NCBI GenBank assembly: GCA_011947345.1
Contig: JAAVTG010000675.1
Span: 62,001-126,000, forward strand
Source: Phytophthora quininea
Lineage: Eukaryota; Oomycota; Peronosporomycetes; Peronosporales; Peronosporaceae
Direction of reading: 5' to 3'
Length of the DNA: 64,000 nucleotides
This document shows positions 12,257 to 25,431 of this stretch, in pieces. Every line of letters starts with the position of its first letter. Within the stretch, counting starts at the first letter, position 1. Under the pieces are notes generated by a model. The model searched no databases. It was not told the DNA's origin and saw nothing but the letters and a program-made list of their open reading frames with translations. Position numbers and translations under genes: made by a program.

Positions 12257-12328
12257 CTTCCCGTCCGGGAATTGAACCCGGGTCACCCGCGTGACAGGCG
12301 GGTATACTAACCACTATACTAACGAGAA
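12257..12328 (-). tRNA. tRNA-Asp(GUC), array copy 9
   Basis: 72 nt, consensus; step of 569 bp; class A. Confidence 0.96.
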
Positions 12329-12825
12329 TCCGTACGCTTTGCCAACCCCCAAACAAAATTCAAATTGCCACCGCTCTCCTGCCCCACACACGACAAACAC
12401 ACGCCCCGCGCTGCTGGCTGCCTCTGCACACGTCCCAACAACCTCCCCAGCACGCCCGCTCGTTTGCGCACGCATGTGACGCGACCTGGCGGGCACGGCG
12501 CGCCGACCCATTCCTCGAGCTGTGTCGGAGCCGCCACGCCGTTGACGCCGTCGCCGATGCGTGCCTCCGTTCGCTCCTCGGCCAGAGTGAGTGGTCCAGC
12601 AATGCACAGACGGAGAACACGCGCAGCCACTTTGTGGTCGAGCCCACAGTCGGTCTCGATGGCGGTCGCTCGACTCGACCCGCCACTGCTGGACTGGCAC
12701 AAGCGTGCCGGCTCGAAGTGGGCCTCGGACACAGTCAGACGGGCTGACAGCAGCAGCCCAGGGCGTGCTGCAGGCCGACAAGCGGTCGTTCCGGCCAGCC
12801 AACGAGCTGCGCGGCGCAAAAGGAG

Positions 12826-12897
12826 CTTCCCGTCCGGGAATTGAACCCGGGTCACCCGCGTGACAGGCGGGTATACTAACCACTATACTAACGAGAA
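12826..12897 (-). tRNA. tRNA-Asp(GUC), array copy 10
   Basis: 72 nt, consensus; class C, the last C spacer in the array. Confidence 0.96.
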
Positions 12898-13395
12898 TCC
12901 GTACGCTTTGCCAACCCCCAAACAAAATTCAAATTGCCACCGCTCTCCTGCCCCACACACGACAAACACACGCCCCGCGTGCTGCTGGCTGCCTCTGCAC
13001 ACGTCCCAACAACCTCCCCAGCACGCCCGCTCGTTTGCGCACGCATGTGACGCGACCTGGCGGGCACGGCGCGCCGACCCATTCCTCGAGCTGTGTCGGA
13101 GCCGCCACGCCGTTGACGCCGTCGCCGATGCGTGCCTCCGTTCGCTCCTCGGCCAGAGTGAGTGGTCCAGCAATGCACAGACGGAGAACACGCGCAGCCA
13201 CTTTGTGGTCGAGCCCCAGTCGGTCTCGATGGCGGTCGCTCGACTCGACCCGCCACTGCTGGACTGGCACAAGCGTGCCGGCTCGAAGTGGGCCTCGGAC
13301 ACAGTCAGACGGGCTGACAGCAGCAGCCCAGGGCGTGCTGCAGGCCGACAAGCGGTCGTTCCGGCCAGCCAACGAGCTGCGCGGCGCAAAAGGAG

Positions 13396-13467
13396 CTTCC
13401 CGTCCGGGAATTGAACCCGGGTCACCCGCGTGACAGGCGGGTATACTAACCACTATACTAACGAGAA
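13396..13467 (-). tRNA. tRNA-Asp(GUC), array copy 11
   Basis: 72 nt, consensus; class A. Confidence 0.96.
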
Positions 13468-13965
13468 TCCGTACGCTTTGCCAACCCCCAAACAAAATTC
13501 AAATTGCCGCCGCTCTCCTGCCCCACACACGACAAACACACGCCCCGCGTGCTGCTGGCTGCCTCTGCACACGTCCCAACAACCTCCCAGCACGCCCGCT
13601 CGTTTGCGCACGCATGTGACGCGACCTGGCGGGCACGGCGCGCCGACCCATTCCTCGAGCTGTGTCGGAGCCGCCACGCCGTTGACGCCGTCGCCGATGC
13701 GTGCCTCCGTTCGCTCCTCGGCCAGAGTGAGTGGTCCAGCAATGCACAGACGGAGAACACGCGCAGCCACTTTGTGGTCGAGCCCCCAGTCGGTCTCGAT
13801 GGCGGTCGCTCGACTCGACCCGCCACTGCTGGACTGGCACAAGCGTGCCGGCTCGAAGTGGGCCTCGGACACAGTCAGACGGGCTGACAGCAGCAGCCCA
13901 GGGCGTGCTGCAGGCCGACAAGCGGTCGTTCCGGCCAGCCAACGAGCTGCGCGGCGCAAAAGGAG

Positions 13966-14036
13966 CTTCCGTCCGGGAATTGAACCCGGGTCACCCGCGT
14001 GACAGGCGGGTATACTAACCACTATACTAACGAGAA
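13966..14036 (-). tRNA. tRNA-Asp(GUC), array copy 12, acceptor one base short
   Basis: 71 nt. TTCCGT replaces TTCCCGT on the plus strand, so the 3' acceptor strand has six bases against seven. Aminoacylation would probably suffer if the loss is real. Class B. Confidence 0.85.
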
Positions 14037-14533
14037 TCCGTACGCTTTGCCAACCCCCAAACAAAATTCAAATTGCCACCGCTCTCCTGCCCCACACACG
14101 ACAAACACACGCCCCGCGCTGCTGGCTGCCTCTGCACACGTCCCAACAACCTCCCCAGCACGCCCGCTCGTTTGCGCACGCATGTGACGCGACCTGGCGG
14201 GCACGGCGCGCCGACCCATTCCTCGAGCTGTGTCGGAGCCGCCACGCCGTTGACGCCGTCGCCGATGCGTGCCTCCGTTCGCTCCTCGGCCAGAGTGAGT
14301 GGTCCAGCAATGCACAGACGGAGAACACGCGCAGCCACTTTGTGGTCGAGCCCCCAGTCGGTCTCGATGGCGGTCGCTCGACTCGACCCGCCACTGCTGG
14401 ACTGGCACAAGCGTGCCGGCTCGAAGTGGGCCTCGGACACAGTCAGACGGGCTGACAGCAGCAGCCCAGGGCGTGCTGCAGGCCGACAAGCGGTCGTTCC
14501 GGCCAGCCAACGAGCTGCGCGGCGCAAAAGGAG

Positions 14534-14605
14534 CTTCCCGTCCGGGAATTGAACCCGGGTCACCCGCGTGACAGGCGGGTATACTAACCACTATACTAAC
14601 GAGAA
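14534..14605 (-). tRNA. tRNA-Asp(GUC), array copy 13
   Basis: 72 nt, consensus; class B. Confidence 0.96.
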
Positions 14606-15102
14606 TCCGTACGCTTTGCCAACCCCCAAACAAAATTCAAATTGCCACCGCTCTCCTGCCCCACACACGACAAACACACGCCCCGCGCTGCTGGCTGCCT
14701 CTGCACACGTCCCAACAACCTCCCCAGCACGCCCGCTCGTTTGCGCACGCATGTGACGCGACCTGGCGGGCACGGCGCGCCGACCCATTCCTCGAGCTGT
14801 GTCGGAGCCGCCACGCCGTTGACGCCGTCGCCGATGCGTGCCTCCGTTCGCTCCTCGGCCAGAGTGAGTGGTCCAGCAATGCACAGACGGAGAACACGCG
14901 CAGCCACTTTGTGGTCGAGCCCCCAGTCGGTCTCGATGGCGGTCGCTCGACTCGACCCGCCACTGCTGGACTGGCACAAGCGTGCCGGCTCGAAGTGGGC
15001 CTCGGACACAGTCAGACGGGCTGACAGCAGCAGCCCAGGGCGTGCTGCAGGCCGACAAGCGGTCGTTCCGGCCAGCCAACGAGCTGCGCGGCGCAAAAGG
15101 AG

Positions 15103-15173
15103 CTTCCGTCCGGGAATTGAACCCGGGTCACCCGCGTGACAGGCGGGTATACTAACCACTATACTAACGAGAA
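15103..15173 (-). tRNA. tRNA-Asp(GUC), array copy 14, acceptor one base short
   Basis: 71 nt with the same TTCCGT acceptor loss as copy 12, and also a class B spacer. Copies 12 and 14 may be recent duplicates of one variant. Confidence 0.85.
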
Positions 15174-15671
15174 TCCGTACGCTTTGCCAACCCCCAAACA
15201 AAATTCAAATTGCCACCGCTCTCCTGCCCCACACACGACAAACACACGCCCTGCGTGCTGCTGGCTGCCTCTGCACACGTCCCAACAACCTCCCCAGCAC
15301 GCCCGCTCGTTTGCGCACGCATGTGACGCGACCTGGCGGGCACGGCGCGCCGACCCATTCCTCGAGCTGTGTCGGAGCCGCCACGCCGTTGACGCCGTCG
15401 CCGATGCGTGCCTCCGTTCGCTCCTCGGCCAGAGTGAGTGGTCCAGCAATGCACAGACGGAGAACACGCGCAGCCACTTTGTGGTCGAGCCCCAGTCGGT
15501 CTCGATGGCGGTCGCTCGACTCGACCCGCCACTGCTGGACTGGCACAAGCGTGCCGGCTCGAAGTGGGCCTCGGACACAGTCAGACGGGCTGACAGCAGC
15601 AGCCCAGGGCGTGCTGCAGGCCGACAAGCGGTCGTTCCGGCCAGCCAACGAGCTGCGCGGCGCAAAAGGAG

Positions 15672-15742
15672 CTTCCCGTCCGGGAATTGAACCCGGTCAC
15701 CCGCGTGACAGGCGGGTATACTAACCACTATACTAACGAGAA
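15672..15742 (-). tRNA. tRNA-Asp(GUC), array copy 15, one base short
   Basis: 71 nt; ACCCGGTC in place of ACCCGGGTC, the same loss as copy 4. Class A. Confidence 0.85.
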
Positions 15743-16241
15743 TCCGTACGCTTTGCCAACCCCCAAACAAAATTCAAATTGCCACCGCTCTCCTGCCCCA
15801 CACACGACAAACACACGCCCCGCGTGCTGCTGGCTGCCTCTGCACACGTCCCAACAACCTCCCCAGCACGCCCGCTCGTTTGCGCACGCATGTGACGCGA
15901 CCTGGCGGGCACGGCGCGCCGACCCATTCCTCGAGCTGTGTCGGAGCCGCCACGCCGTTGACGCCGTCGCCGATGCGTGCCTCCGTTCGCTCCTCGGCCA
16001 GAGTGAGTGGTCCAGCAATGCACAGACGGAGAACACGCGCAGCCACTTTGTGGTCGAGCCCCCAGTCGGTCTCGATGGCGGTCGCTCGACTCGACCCGCC
16101 ACTGCTGGACTGGCACAAGCGTGCCGGCTCGAAGTGGGCCTCGGACACAGTCAGACGGGCTGACAGCAGCAGCCCAGGGCGTGCTGCAGGCCGACAAGCG
16201 GTCGTTCCGGCCAGCCAACGAGCTGCGCGGCGCAAAAGGAG

Positions 16242-16313
16242 CTTCCCGTCCGGGAATTGAACCCGGGTCACCCGCGTGACAGGCGGGTATACTAACCACT
16301 ATACTAACGAGAA
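16242..16313 (-). tRNA. tRNA-Asp(GUC), array copy 16
   Basis: 72 nt, consensus; class B. Confidence 0.96.
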
Positions 16314-16811
16314 TCCGTACGCTTTGCCAACCCCCAAACAAAATTCAAATTGCCACCGCTCTCCTGCCCCACACACGACAAACACACGCCCTGCGTGCTG
16401 CTGGCTGCCTCTGCACACGTCCCAACAACCTCCCCAGCACGCCCGCTCGTTTGCGCACGCATGTGACGCGACCTGGCGGGCACGGCGCGCCGACCCATTC
16501 CTCGAGCTGTGTCGGAGCCGCCACGCCGTTGACGCCGTCGCCGATGCGTGCCTCCGTTCGCTCCTCGGCCAGAGTGAGTGGTCCAGCAATGCACAGACGG
16601 AGAACACGCGCAGCCACTTTGTGGTCGAGCCCCAGTCGGTCTCGATGGCGGTCGCTCGACTCGACCCGCCACTGCTGGACTGGCACAAGCGTGCCGGCTC
16701 GAAGTGGGCCTCGGACACAGTCAGACGGGCTGACAGCAGCAGCCCAGGGCGTGCTGCAGGCCGACAAGCGGTCGTTCCGGCCAGCCAACGAGCTGCGCGG
16801 CGCAAAAGGAG

Positions 16812-16883
16812 CTTCCCGTCCGGGAATTGAACCCGGGTCACCCGCGTGACAGGCGGGTATACTAACCACTATACTAACGAGAA
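16812..16883 (-). tRNA. tRNA-Asp(GUC), array copy 17
   Basis: 72 nt, consensus; class A; exactly 570 bp from both neighbours. Confidence 0.96.
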
Positions 16884-17381
16884 TCCGTACGCTTTGCCAA
16901 CCCCCAAACAAAATTCAAATTGCCACCGCTCTCCTGCCCCACACACGACAAACACACGCCCTGCGTGCTGCTGGCTGCCTCTGCACACGTCCCAACAACC
17001 TCCCCAGCACGCCCGCTCGTTTGCGCACGCATGTGACGCGACCTGGCGGGCACGGCGCGCCGACCCATTCCTCGAGCTGTGTCGGAGCCGCCACGCCGTT
17101 GACGCCGTCGCCGATGCGTGCCTCCGTTCGCTCCTCGGCCAGAGTGAGTGGTCCAGCAATGCACAGACGGAGAACACGCGCAGCCACTTTGTGGTCGAGC
17201 CCCAGTCGGTCTCGATGGCGGTCGCTCGACTCGACCCGCCACTGCTGGACTGGCACAAGCGTGCCGGCTCGAAGTGGGCCTCGGACACAGTCAGACGGGC
17301 TGACAGCAGCAGCCCAGGGCGTGCTGCAGGCCGACAAGCGGTCGTTCCGGCCAGCCAACGAGCTGCGCGGCGCAAAAGGAG

Positions 17382-17453
17382 CTTCCCGTCCGGGAATTGA
17401 ACCCGGGTCACCCGCGTGACAGGCGGGTATACTAACCACTATACTAACGAGAA
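17382..17453 (-). tRNA. tRNA-Asp(GUC), array copy 18
   Basis: 72 nt, consensus; class A; unit appears the same as unit 17. Confidence 0.96.
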
Positions 17454-17952
17454 TCCGTACGCTTTGCCAACCCCCAAACAAAATTCAAATTGCCACCGCT
17501 CTCCTGCCCCACACACGACAAACACACGCCCTGCGTGCTGCTGGCTGCCTCTGCACACGTCCCAACAACCTCCCCAGCACGCCCGCTCGTTTGCGCACGC
17601 ATGTGACGCGACCTGGCGGGCACGGCGCGCCGACCCATTCCTCGAGCTGTGTCGGAGCCGCCACGCCGTTGACGCCGTCGCCGATGCGTGCCTCCGTTCG
17701 CTCCTCGGCCAGAGTGAGTGGTCCAGCAATGCACAGACGGAGAACACGCGCAGCCACTTTGTGGTCGAGCCCCCAGTCGGTCTCGATGGCGGTCGCTCGA
17801 CTCGACCCGCCACTGCTGGACTGGCACAAGCGTGCCGGCTCGAAGTGGGCCTCGGACACAGTCAGACGGGCTGACAGCAGCAGCCCAGGGCGTGCTGCAG
17901 GCCGACAAGCGGTCGTTCCGGCCAGCCAACGAGCTGCGCGGCGCAAAAGGAG

Positions 17953-18024
17953 CTTCCCGTCCGGGAATTGAACCCGGGTCACCCGCGTGACAGGCGGGTA
18001 TACTAACCACTATACTAACGAGAA
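17953..18024 (-). tRNA. tRNA-Asp(GUC), array copy 19
   Basis: 72 nt, consensus; class B, hence the 571-bp step. Confidence 0.96.
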
Positions 18025-18522
18025 TCCGTACGCTTTGCCAACCCCCAAACAAAATTCAAATTGCCACCGCTCTCCTGCCCCACACACGACAAACACACGC
18101 CCTGCGTGCTGCTGGCTGCCTCTGCACACGTCCCAACAACCTCCCCAGCACGCCCGCTCGTTTGCGCACGCATGTGACGCGACCTGGCGGGCACGGCGCG
18201 CCGACCCATTCCTCGAGCTGTGTCGGAGCCGCCACGCCGTTGACGCCGTCGCCGATGCGTGCCTCCGTTCGCTCCTCGGCCAGAGTGAGTGGTCCAGCAA
18301 TGCACAGACGGAGAACACGCGCAGCCACTTTGTGGTCGAGCCCCAGTCGGTCTCGATGGCGGTCGCTCGACTCGACCCGCCACTGCTGGACTGGCACAAG
18401 CGTGCCGGCTCGAAGTGGGCCTCGGACACAGTCAGACGGGCTGACAGCAGCAGCCCAGGGCGTGCTGCAGGCCGACAAGCGGTCGTTCCGGCCAGCCAAC
18501 GAGCTGCGCGGCGCAAAAGGAG

Positions 18523-18594
18523 CTTCCCGTCCGGGAATTGAACCCGGGTCACCCGCGTGACAGGCGGGTATACTAACCACTATACTAACGAGAA
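18523..18594 (-). tRNA. tRNA-Asp(GUC), array copy 20
   Basis: 72 nt, consensus; class A. Confidence 0.96.
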
Positions 18595-19093
18595 TCCGTA
18601 CGCTTTGCCAACCCCCAAACAAAATTCAAATTGCCACCGCTCTCCTGCCCCACACACGACAAACACACGCCCTGCGTGCTGCTGGCTGCCTCTGCACACG
18701 TCCCAACAACCTCCCCAGCACGCCCGCTCGTTTGCGCACGCATGTGACGCGACCTGGCGGGCACGGCGCGCCGACCCATTCCTCGAGCTGTGTCGGAGCC
18801 GCCACGCCGTTGACGCCGTCGCCGATGCGTGCCTCCGTTCGCTCCTCGGCCAGAGTGAGTGGTCCAGCAATGCACAGACGGAGAACACGCGCAGCCACTT
18901 TGTGGTCGAGCCCCCAGTCGGTCTCGATGGCGGTCGCTCGACTCGACCCGCCACTGCTGGACTGGCACAAGCGTGCCGGCTCGAAGTGGGCCTCGGACAC
19001 AGTCAGACGGGCTGACAGCAGCAGCCCAGGGCGTGCTGCAGGCCGACAAGCGGTCGTTCCGGCCAGCCAACGAGCTGCGCGGCGCAAAAGGAG

Positions 19094-19165
19094 CTTCCCG
19101 TCCGGGAATTGAACCCGGGTCACCCGCGTGACAGGCGGGTATACTAACCACTATACTAACGAGAA
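19094..19165 (-). tRNA. tRNA-Asp(GUC), array copy 21
   Basis: 72 nt, consensus; class B; 5' flank has AACCCC (one C fewer), as after copies 7, 24 and 34. Confidence 0.96.
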
Positions 19166-19662
19166 TCCGTACGCTTTGCCAACCCCAAACAAAATTCAAA
19201 TTGCCACCGCTCTCCTGCCCCACACACGACAAACACACGCCCTGCGTGCTGCTGGCTGCCTCTGCACACGTCCCAACAACCTCCCCAGCACGCCCGCTCG
19301 TTTGCGCACGCATGTGACGCGACCTGGCGGGCACGGCGCGCCGACCCATTCCTCGAGCTGTGTCGGAGCCGCCACGCCGTTGACGCCGTCGCCGATGCGT
19401 GCCTCCGTTCGCTCCTCGGCCAGAGTGAGTGGTCCAGCAATGCACAGACGGAGAACACGCGCAGCCACTTTGTGGTCGAGCCCCAGTCGGTCTCGATGGC
19501 GGTCGCTCGACTCGACCCGCCACTGCTGGACTGGCACAAGCGTGCCGGCTCGAAGTGGGCCTCGGACACAGTCAGACGGGCTGACAGCAGCAGCCCAGGG
19601 CGTGCTGCAGGCCGACAAGCGGTCGTTCCGGCCAGCCAACGAGCTGCGCGGCGCAAAAGGAG

Positions 19663-19734
19663 CTTCCCGTCCGGGAATTGAACCCGGGTCACCCGCGTGA
19701 CAGGCGGGTATACTAACCACTATACTAACGAGAA
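19663..19734 (-). tRNA. tRNA-Asp(GUC), array copy 22
   Basis: 72 nt, consensus; class A. Confidence 0.96.
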
Positions 19735-20232
19735 TCCGTACGCTTTGCCAACCCCCAAACAAAATTCAAATTGCCACCGCTCTCCTGCCCCACACACGAC
19801 AAACACACGCCCTGCGTGCTGCTGGCTGCCTCTGCACACGTCCCAACAACCTCCCCAGCACGCCCGCTCGTTTGCGCACGCATGTGACGCGACCTGGCGG
19901 GCACGGCGCGCCGACCCATTCCTCGAGCTGTGTCGGAGCCGCCACGCCGTTGACGCCGTCGCCGATGCGTGCCTCCGTTCGCTCCTCGGCCAGAGTGAGT
20001 GGTCCAGCAATGCACAGACGGAGAACACGCGCAGCCACTTTGTGGTCGAGCCCCAGTCGGTCTCGATGGCGGTCGCTCGACTCGACCCGCCACTGCTGGA
20101 CTGGCACAAGCGTGCCGGCTCGAAGTGGGCCTCGGACACAGTCAGACGGGCTGACAGCAGCAGCCCAGGGCGTGCTGCAGGCCGACAAGCGGTCGTTCCG
20201 GCCAGCCAACGAGCTGCGCGGCGCAAAAGGAG

Positions 20233-20304
20233 CTTCCCGTCCGGGAATTGAACCCGGGTCACCCGCGTGACAGGCGGGTATACTAACCACTATACTAACG
20301 AGAA
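20233..20304 (-). tRNA. tRNA-Asp(GUC), array copy 23
   Basis: 72 nt, consensus; class A. Confidence 0.96.
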
Positions 20305-20802
20305 TCCGTACGCTTTGCCAACCCCCAAACAAAATTCAAATTGCCACCGCTCTCCTGCCCCACACACGACAAACACACGCCCTGCGTGCTGCTGGCTGCC
20401 TCTGCACACGTCCCAACAACCTCCCCAGCACGCCCGCTCGTTTGCGCACGCATGTGACGCGACCTGGCGGGCACGGCGCGCCGACCCATTCCTCGAGCTG
20501 TGTCGGAGCCGCCACGCCGTTGACGCCGTCGCCGATGCGTGCCTCCGTTCGCTCCTCGGCCAGAGTGAGTGGTCCAGCAATGCACAGACGGAGAACACGC
20601 GCAGCCACTTTGTGGTCGAGCCCCAGTCGGTCTCGATGGCGGTCGCTCGACTCGACCCGCCACTGCTGGACTGGCACAAGCGTGCCGGCTCGAAGTGGGC
20701 CTCGGACACAGTCAGACGGGCTGACAGCAGCAGCCCAGGGCGTGCTGCAGGCCGACAAGCGGTCGTTCCGGCCAGCCAACGAGCTGCGCGGCGCAAAAGG
20801 AG

Positions 20803-20874
20803 CTTCCCGTCCGGGAATTGAACCCGGGTCACCCGCGTGACAGGCGGGTATACTAACCACTATACTAACGAGAA
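20803..20874 (-). tRNA. tRNA-Asp(GUC), array copy 24
   Basis: 72 nt, consensus; class A; AACCCC 5' flank. Confidence 0.96.
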
Positions 20875-21372
20875 TCCGTACGCTTTGCCAACCCCAAACA
20901 AAATTCAAATTGCCACCGCTCTCCTGCCCCACACACGACAAACACACGCCCTGCGTGCTGCTGGCTGCCTCTGCACACGTCCCAACAACCTCCCCAGCAC
21001 GCCCGCTCGTTTGCGCACGCATGTGACGCGACCTGGCGGGCACGGCGCGCCGACCCATTCCTCGAGCTGTGTCGGAGCCGCCACGCCGTTGACGCCGTCG
21101 CCGATGCGTGCCTCCGTTCGCTCCTCGGCCAGAGTGAGTGGTCCAGCAATGCACAGACGGAGAACACGCGCAGCCACTTTGTGGTCGAGCCCCCAGTCGG
21201 TCTCGATGGCGGTCGCTCGACTCGACCCGCCACTGCTGGACTGGCACAAGCGTGCCGGCTCGAAGTGGGCCTCGGACACAGTCAGACGGGCTGACAGCAG
21301 CAGCCCAGGGCGTGCTGCAGGCCGACAAGCGGTCGTTCCGGCCAGCCAACGAGCTGCGCGGCGCAAAAGGAG

Positions 21373-21444
21373 CTTCCCGTCCGGGAATTGAACCCGGGTC
21401 ACCCGCGTGACAGGCGGGTATACTAACCACTATACTAACGAGAA
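21373..21444 (-). tRNA. tRNA-Asp(GUC), array copy 25
   Basis: 72 nt, consensus; class B. Confidence 0.96.
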
Positions 21445-21942
21445 TCCGTACGCTTTGCCAACCCCCAAACAAAATTCAAATTGCCACCGCTCTCCTGCCC
21501 CACACACGACAAACACACGCCCTGCGTGCTGCTGGCTGCCTCTGCACACGTCCCAACAACCTCCCCAGCACGCCCGCTCGTTTGCGCACGCATGTGACGC
21601 GACCTGGCGGGCACGGCGCGCCGACCCATTCCTCGAGCTGTGTCGGAGCCGCCACGCCGTTGACGCCGTCGCCGATGCGTGCCTCCGTTCGCTCCTCGGC
21701 CAGAGTGAGTGGTCCAGCAATGCACAGACGGAGAACACGCGCAGCCACTTTGTGGTCGAGCCCCAGTCGGTCTCGATGGCGGTCGCTCGACTCGACCCGC
21801 CACTGCTGGACTGGCACAAGCGTGCCGGCTCGAAGTGGGCCTCGGACACAGTCAGACGGGCTGACAGCAGCAGCCCAGGGCGTGCTGCAGGCCGACAAGC
21901 GGTCGTTCCGGCCAGCCAACGAGCTGCGCGGCGCAAAAGGAG

Positions 21943-22013
21943 CTTCCCGTCCGGGAATTGAACCCGGTCACCCGCGTGACAGGCGGGTATACTAACCACT
22001 ATACTAACGAGAA
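21943..22013 (-). tRNA. tRNA-Asp(GUC), array copy 26, one base short
   Basis: 71 nt; the copy-4 type loss of one G next to the T-stem; class A. Confidence 0.85.
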
Positions 22014-22511
22014 TCCGTACGCTTTGCCAACCCCCAAACAAAATTCAAATTGCCACCGCTCTCCTGCCCCACACACGACAAACACACGCCCTGCGTGCTG
22101 CTGGCTGCCTCTGCACACGTCCCAACAACCTCCCCAGCACGCCCGCTCGTTTGCGCACGCATGTGACGCGACCTGGCGGGCACGGCGCGCCGACCCATTC
22201 CTCGAGCTGTGTCGGAGCCGCCACGCCGTTGACGCCGTCGCCGATGCGTGCCTCCGTTCGCTCCTCGGCCAGAGTGAGTGGTCCAGCAATGCACAGACGG
22301 AGAACACGCGCAGCCACTTTGTGGTCGAGCCCCAGTCGGTCTCGATGGCGGTCGCTCGACTCGACCCGCCACTGCTGGACTGGCACAAGCGTGCCGGCTC
22401 GAAGTGGGCCTCGGACACAGTCAGACGGGCTGACAGCAGCAGCCCAGGGCGTGCTGCAGGCCGACAAGCGGTCGTTCCGGCCAGCCAACGAGCTGCGCGG
22501 CGCAAAAGGAG

Positions 22512-22583
22512 CTTCCCGTCCGGGAATTGAACCCGGGTCACCCGCGTGACAGGCGGGTATACTAACCACTATACTAACGAGAA
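22512..22583 (-). tRNA. tRNA-Asp(GUC), array copy 27
   Basis: 72 nt, consensus; class A; lies between two shortened copies. Confidence 0.96.
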
Positions 22584-23081
22584 TCCGTACGCTTTGCCAA
22601 CCCCCAAACAAAATTCAAATTGCCACCGCTCTCCTGCCCCACACACGACAAACACACGCCCTGCGTGCTGCTGGCTGCCTCTGCACACGTCCCAACAACC
22701 TCCCCAGCACGCCCGCTCGTTTGCGCACGCATGTGACGCGACCTGGCGGGCACGGCGCGCCGACCCATTCCTCGAGCTGTGTCGGAGCCGCCACGCCGTT
22801 GACGCCGTCGCCGATGCGTGCCTCCGTTCGCTCCTCGGCCAGAGTGAGTGGTCCAGCAATGCACAGACGGAGAACACGCGCAGCCACTTTGTGGTCGAGC
22901 CCCAGTCGGTCTCGATGGCGGTCGCTCGACTCGACCCGCCACTGCTGGACTGGCACAAGCGTGCCGGCTCGAAGTGGGCCTCGGACACAGTCAGACGGGC
23001 TGACAGCAGCAGCCCAGGGCGTGCTGCAGGCCGACAAGCGGTCGTTCCGGCCAGCCAACGAGCTGCGCGGCGCAAAAGGAG

Positions 23082-23152
23082 CTTCCCGTCCGGGAATTGA
23101 ACCCGGTCACCCGCGTGACAGGCGGGTATACTAACCACTATACTAACGAGAA
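23082..23152 (-). tRNA. tRNA-Asp(GUC), array copy 28, one base short
   Basis: 71 nt; copy-4 type loss; class A. Confidence 0.85.
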
Positions 23153-23651
23153 TCCGTACGCTTTGCCAACCCCCAAACAAAATTCAAATTGCCACCGCTC
23201 TCCTGCCCCACACACGACAAACACACGCCCCGCGTGCTGCTGGCTGCCTCTGCACACGTCCCAACAACCTCCCCAGCACGCCCGCTCGTTTGCGCACGCA
23301 TGTGACGCGACCTGGCGGGCACGGCGCGCCGACCCATTCCTCGAGCTGTGTCGGAGCCGCCACGCCGTTGACGCCGTCGCCGATGCGTGCCTCCGTTCGC
23401 TCCTCGGCCAGAGTGAGTGGTCCAGCAATGCACAGACGGAGAACACGCGCAGCCACTTTGTGGTCGAGCCCCCAGTCGGTCTCGATGGCGGTCGCTCGAC
23501 TCGACCCGCCACTGCTGGACTGGCACAAGCGTGCCGGCTCGAAGTGGGCCTCGGACACAGTCAGACGGGCTGACAGCAGCAGCCCAGGGCGTGCTGCAGG
23601 CCGACAAGCGGTCGTTCCGGCCAGCCAACGAGCTGCGCGGCGCAAAAGGAG

Positions 23652-23723
23652 CTTCCCGTCCGGGAATTGAACCCGGGTCACCCGCGTGACAGGCGGGTAT
23701 ACTAACCACTATACTAACGAGAA
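23652..23723 (-). tRNA. tRNA-Asp(GUC), array copy 29
   Basis: 72 nt, consensus; class B. Confidence 0.96.
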
Positions 23724-24221
23724 TCCGTACGCTTTGCCAACCCCCAAACAAAATTCAAATTGCCACCGCTCTCCTGCCCCACACACGACAAACACACGCC
23801 CTGCGTGCTGCTGGCTGCCTCTGCACACGTCCCAACAACCTCCCCAGCACGCCCGCTCGTTTGCGCACGCATGTGACGCGACCTGGCGGGCACGGCGCGC
23901 CGACCCATTCCTCGAGCTGTGTCGGAGCCGCCACGCCGTTGACGCCGTCGCCGATGCGTGCCTCCGTTCGCTCCTCGGCCAGAGTGAGTGGTCCAGCAAT
24001 GCACAGACGGAGAACACGCGCAGCCACTTTGTGGTCGAGCCCCAGTCGGTCTCGATGGCGGTCGCTCGACTCGACCCGCCACTGCTGGACTGGCACAAGC
24101 GTGCCGGCTCGAAGTGGGCCTCGGACACAGTCAGACGGGCTGACAGCAGCAGCCCAGGGCGTGCTGCAGGCCGACAAGCGGTCGTTCCGGCCAGCCAACG
24201 AGCTGCGCGGCGCAAAAGGAG

Positions 24222-24293
24222 CTTCCCGTCCGGGAATTGAACCCGGGTCACCCGCGTGACAGGCGGGTATACTAACCACTATACTAACGAGAA
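24222..24293 (-). tRNA. tRNA-Asp(GUC), array copy 30
   Basis: 72 nt, consensus; class A. Confidence 0.96.
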
Positions 24294-24791
24294 TCCGTAC
24301 GCTTTGCCAACCCCCAAACAAAATTCAAATTGCCACCGCTCTCCTGCCCCACACACGACAAACACACGCCCCGCGTGCTGCTGGCTGCCTCTGCACACGT
24401 CCCAACAACCTCCCCAGCACGCCCGCTCGTTTGCGCACGCATGTGACGCGACCTGGCGGGCACGGCGCGCCGACCCATTCCTCGAGCTGTGTCGGAGCCG
24501 CCACGCCGTTGACGCCGTCGCCGATGCGTGCCTCCGTTCGCTCCTCGGCCAGAGTGAGTGGTCCAGCAATGCACAGACGGAGAACACGCGCAGCCACTTT
24601 GTGGTCGAGCCCCAGTCGGTCTCGATGGCGGTCGCTCGACTCGACCCGCCACTGCTGGACTGGCACAAGCGTGCCGGCTCGAAGTGGGCCTCGGACACAG
24701 TCAGACGGGCTGACAGCAGCAGCCCAGGGCGTGCTGCAGGCCGACAAGCGGTCGTTCCGGCCAGCCAACGAGCTGCGCGGCGCAAAAGGAG

Positions 24792-24862
24792 CTTCCCGTC
24801 CGGGAATTGAACCCGGTCACCCGCGTGACAGGCGGGTATACTAACCACTATACTAACGAGAA
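24792..24862 (-). tRNA. tRNA-Asp(GUC), array copy 31, one base short
   Basis: 71 nt; copy-4 type loss; class A. Confidence 0.85.
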
Positions 24863-25359
24863 TCCGTACGCTTTGCCAACCCCCAAACAAAATTCAAATT
24901 GCCGCCGCTCTCCTGCCCCACACACGACAAACACACGCCCCGCGTGCTGCTGGCTGCCTCTGCACACGTCCCAACAACCTCCCCAGCACGCCCGCTCGTT
25001 TGCGCACGCATGTGACGCGACCTGGCGGGCACGGCGCGCACCCATTCCTCGAGCTGTGTCGGAGCCGCCACGCCGTTGACGCCGTCGCCGATGCGTGCCT
25101 CCGTTCGCTCCTCGGCCAGAGTGAGTGGTCCAGCAATGCACAGACGGAGAACACGCGCAGCCACTTTGTGGTCGAGCCCCCAGTCGGTCTCGATGGCGGT
25201 CGCTCGACTCGACCCGCCACTGCTGGACTGGCACAAGCGTGCCGGCTCGAAGTGGGCCTCGGACACAGTCAGACGGGCTGACAGCAGCAGCCCAGGGCGT
25301 GCTGCAGGCCGACAAGCGGTCGTTCCGGCCAGCCAACGAGCTGCGCGGCGCAAAAGGAG

Positions 25360-25431
25360 CTTCCCGTCCGGGAATTGAACCCGGGTCACCCGCGTGACAG
25401 GCGGGTATACTAACCACTATACTAACGAGAA
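25360..25431 (-). tRNA. tRNA-Asp(GUC), array copy 32
   Basis: 72 nt, consensus; class B. Its spacer alone has lost two bases near 25038 (GCGCGCACCC). Confidence 0.96.
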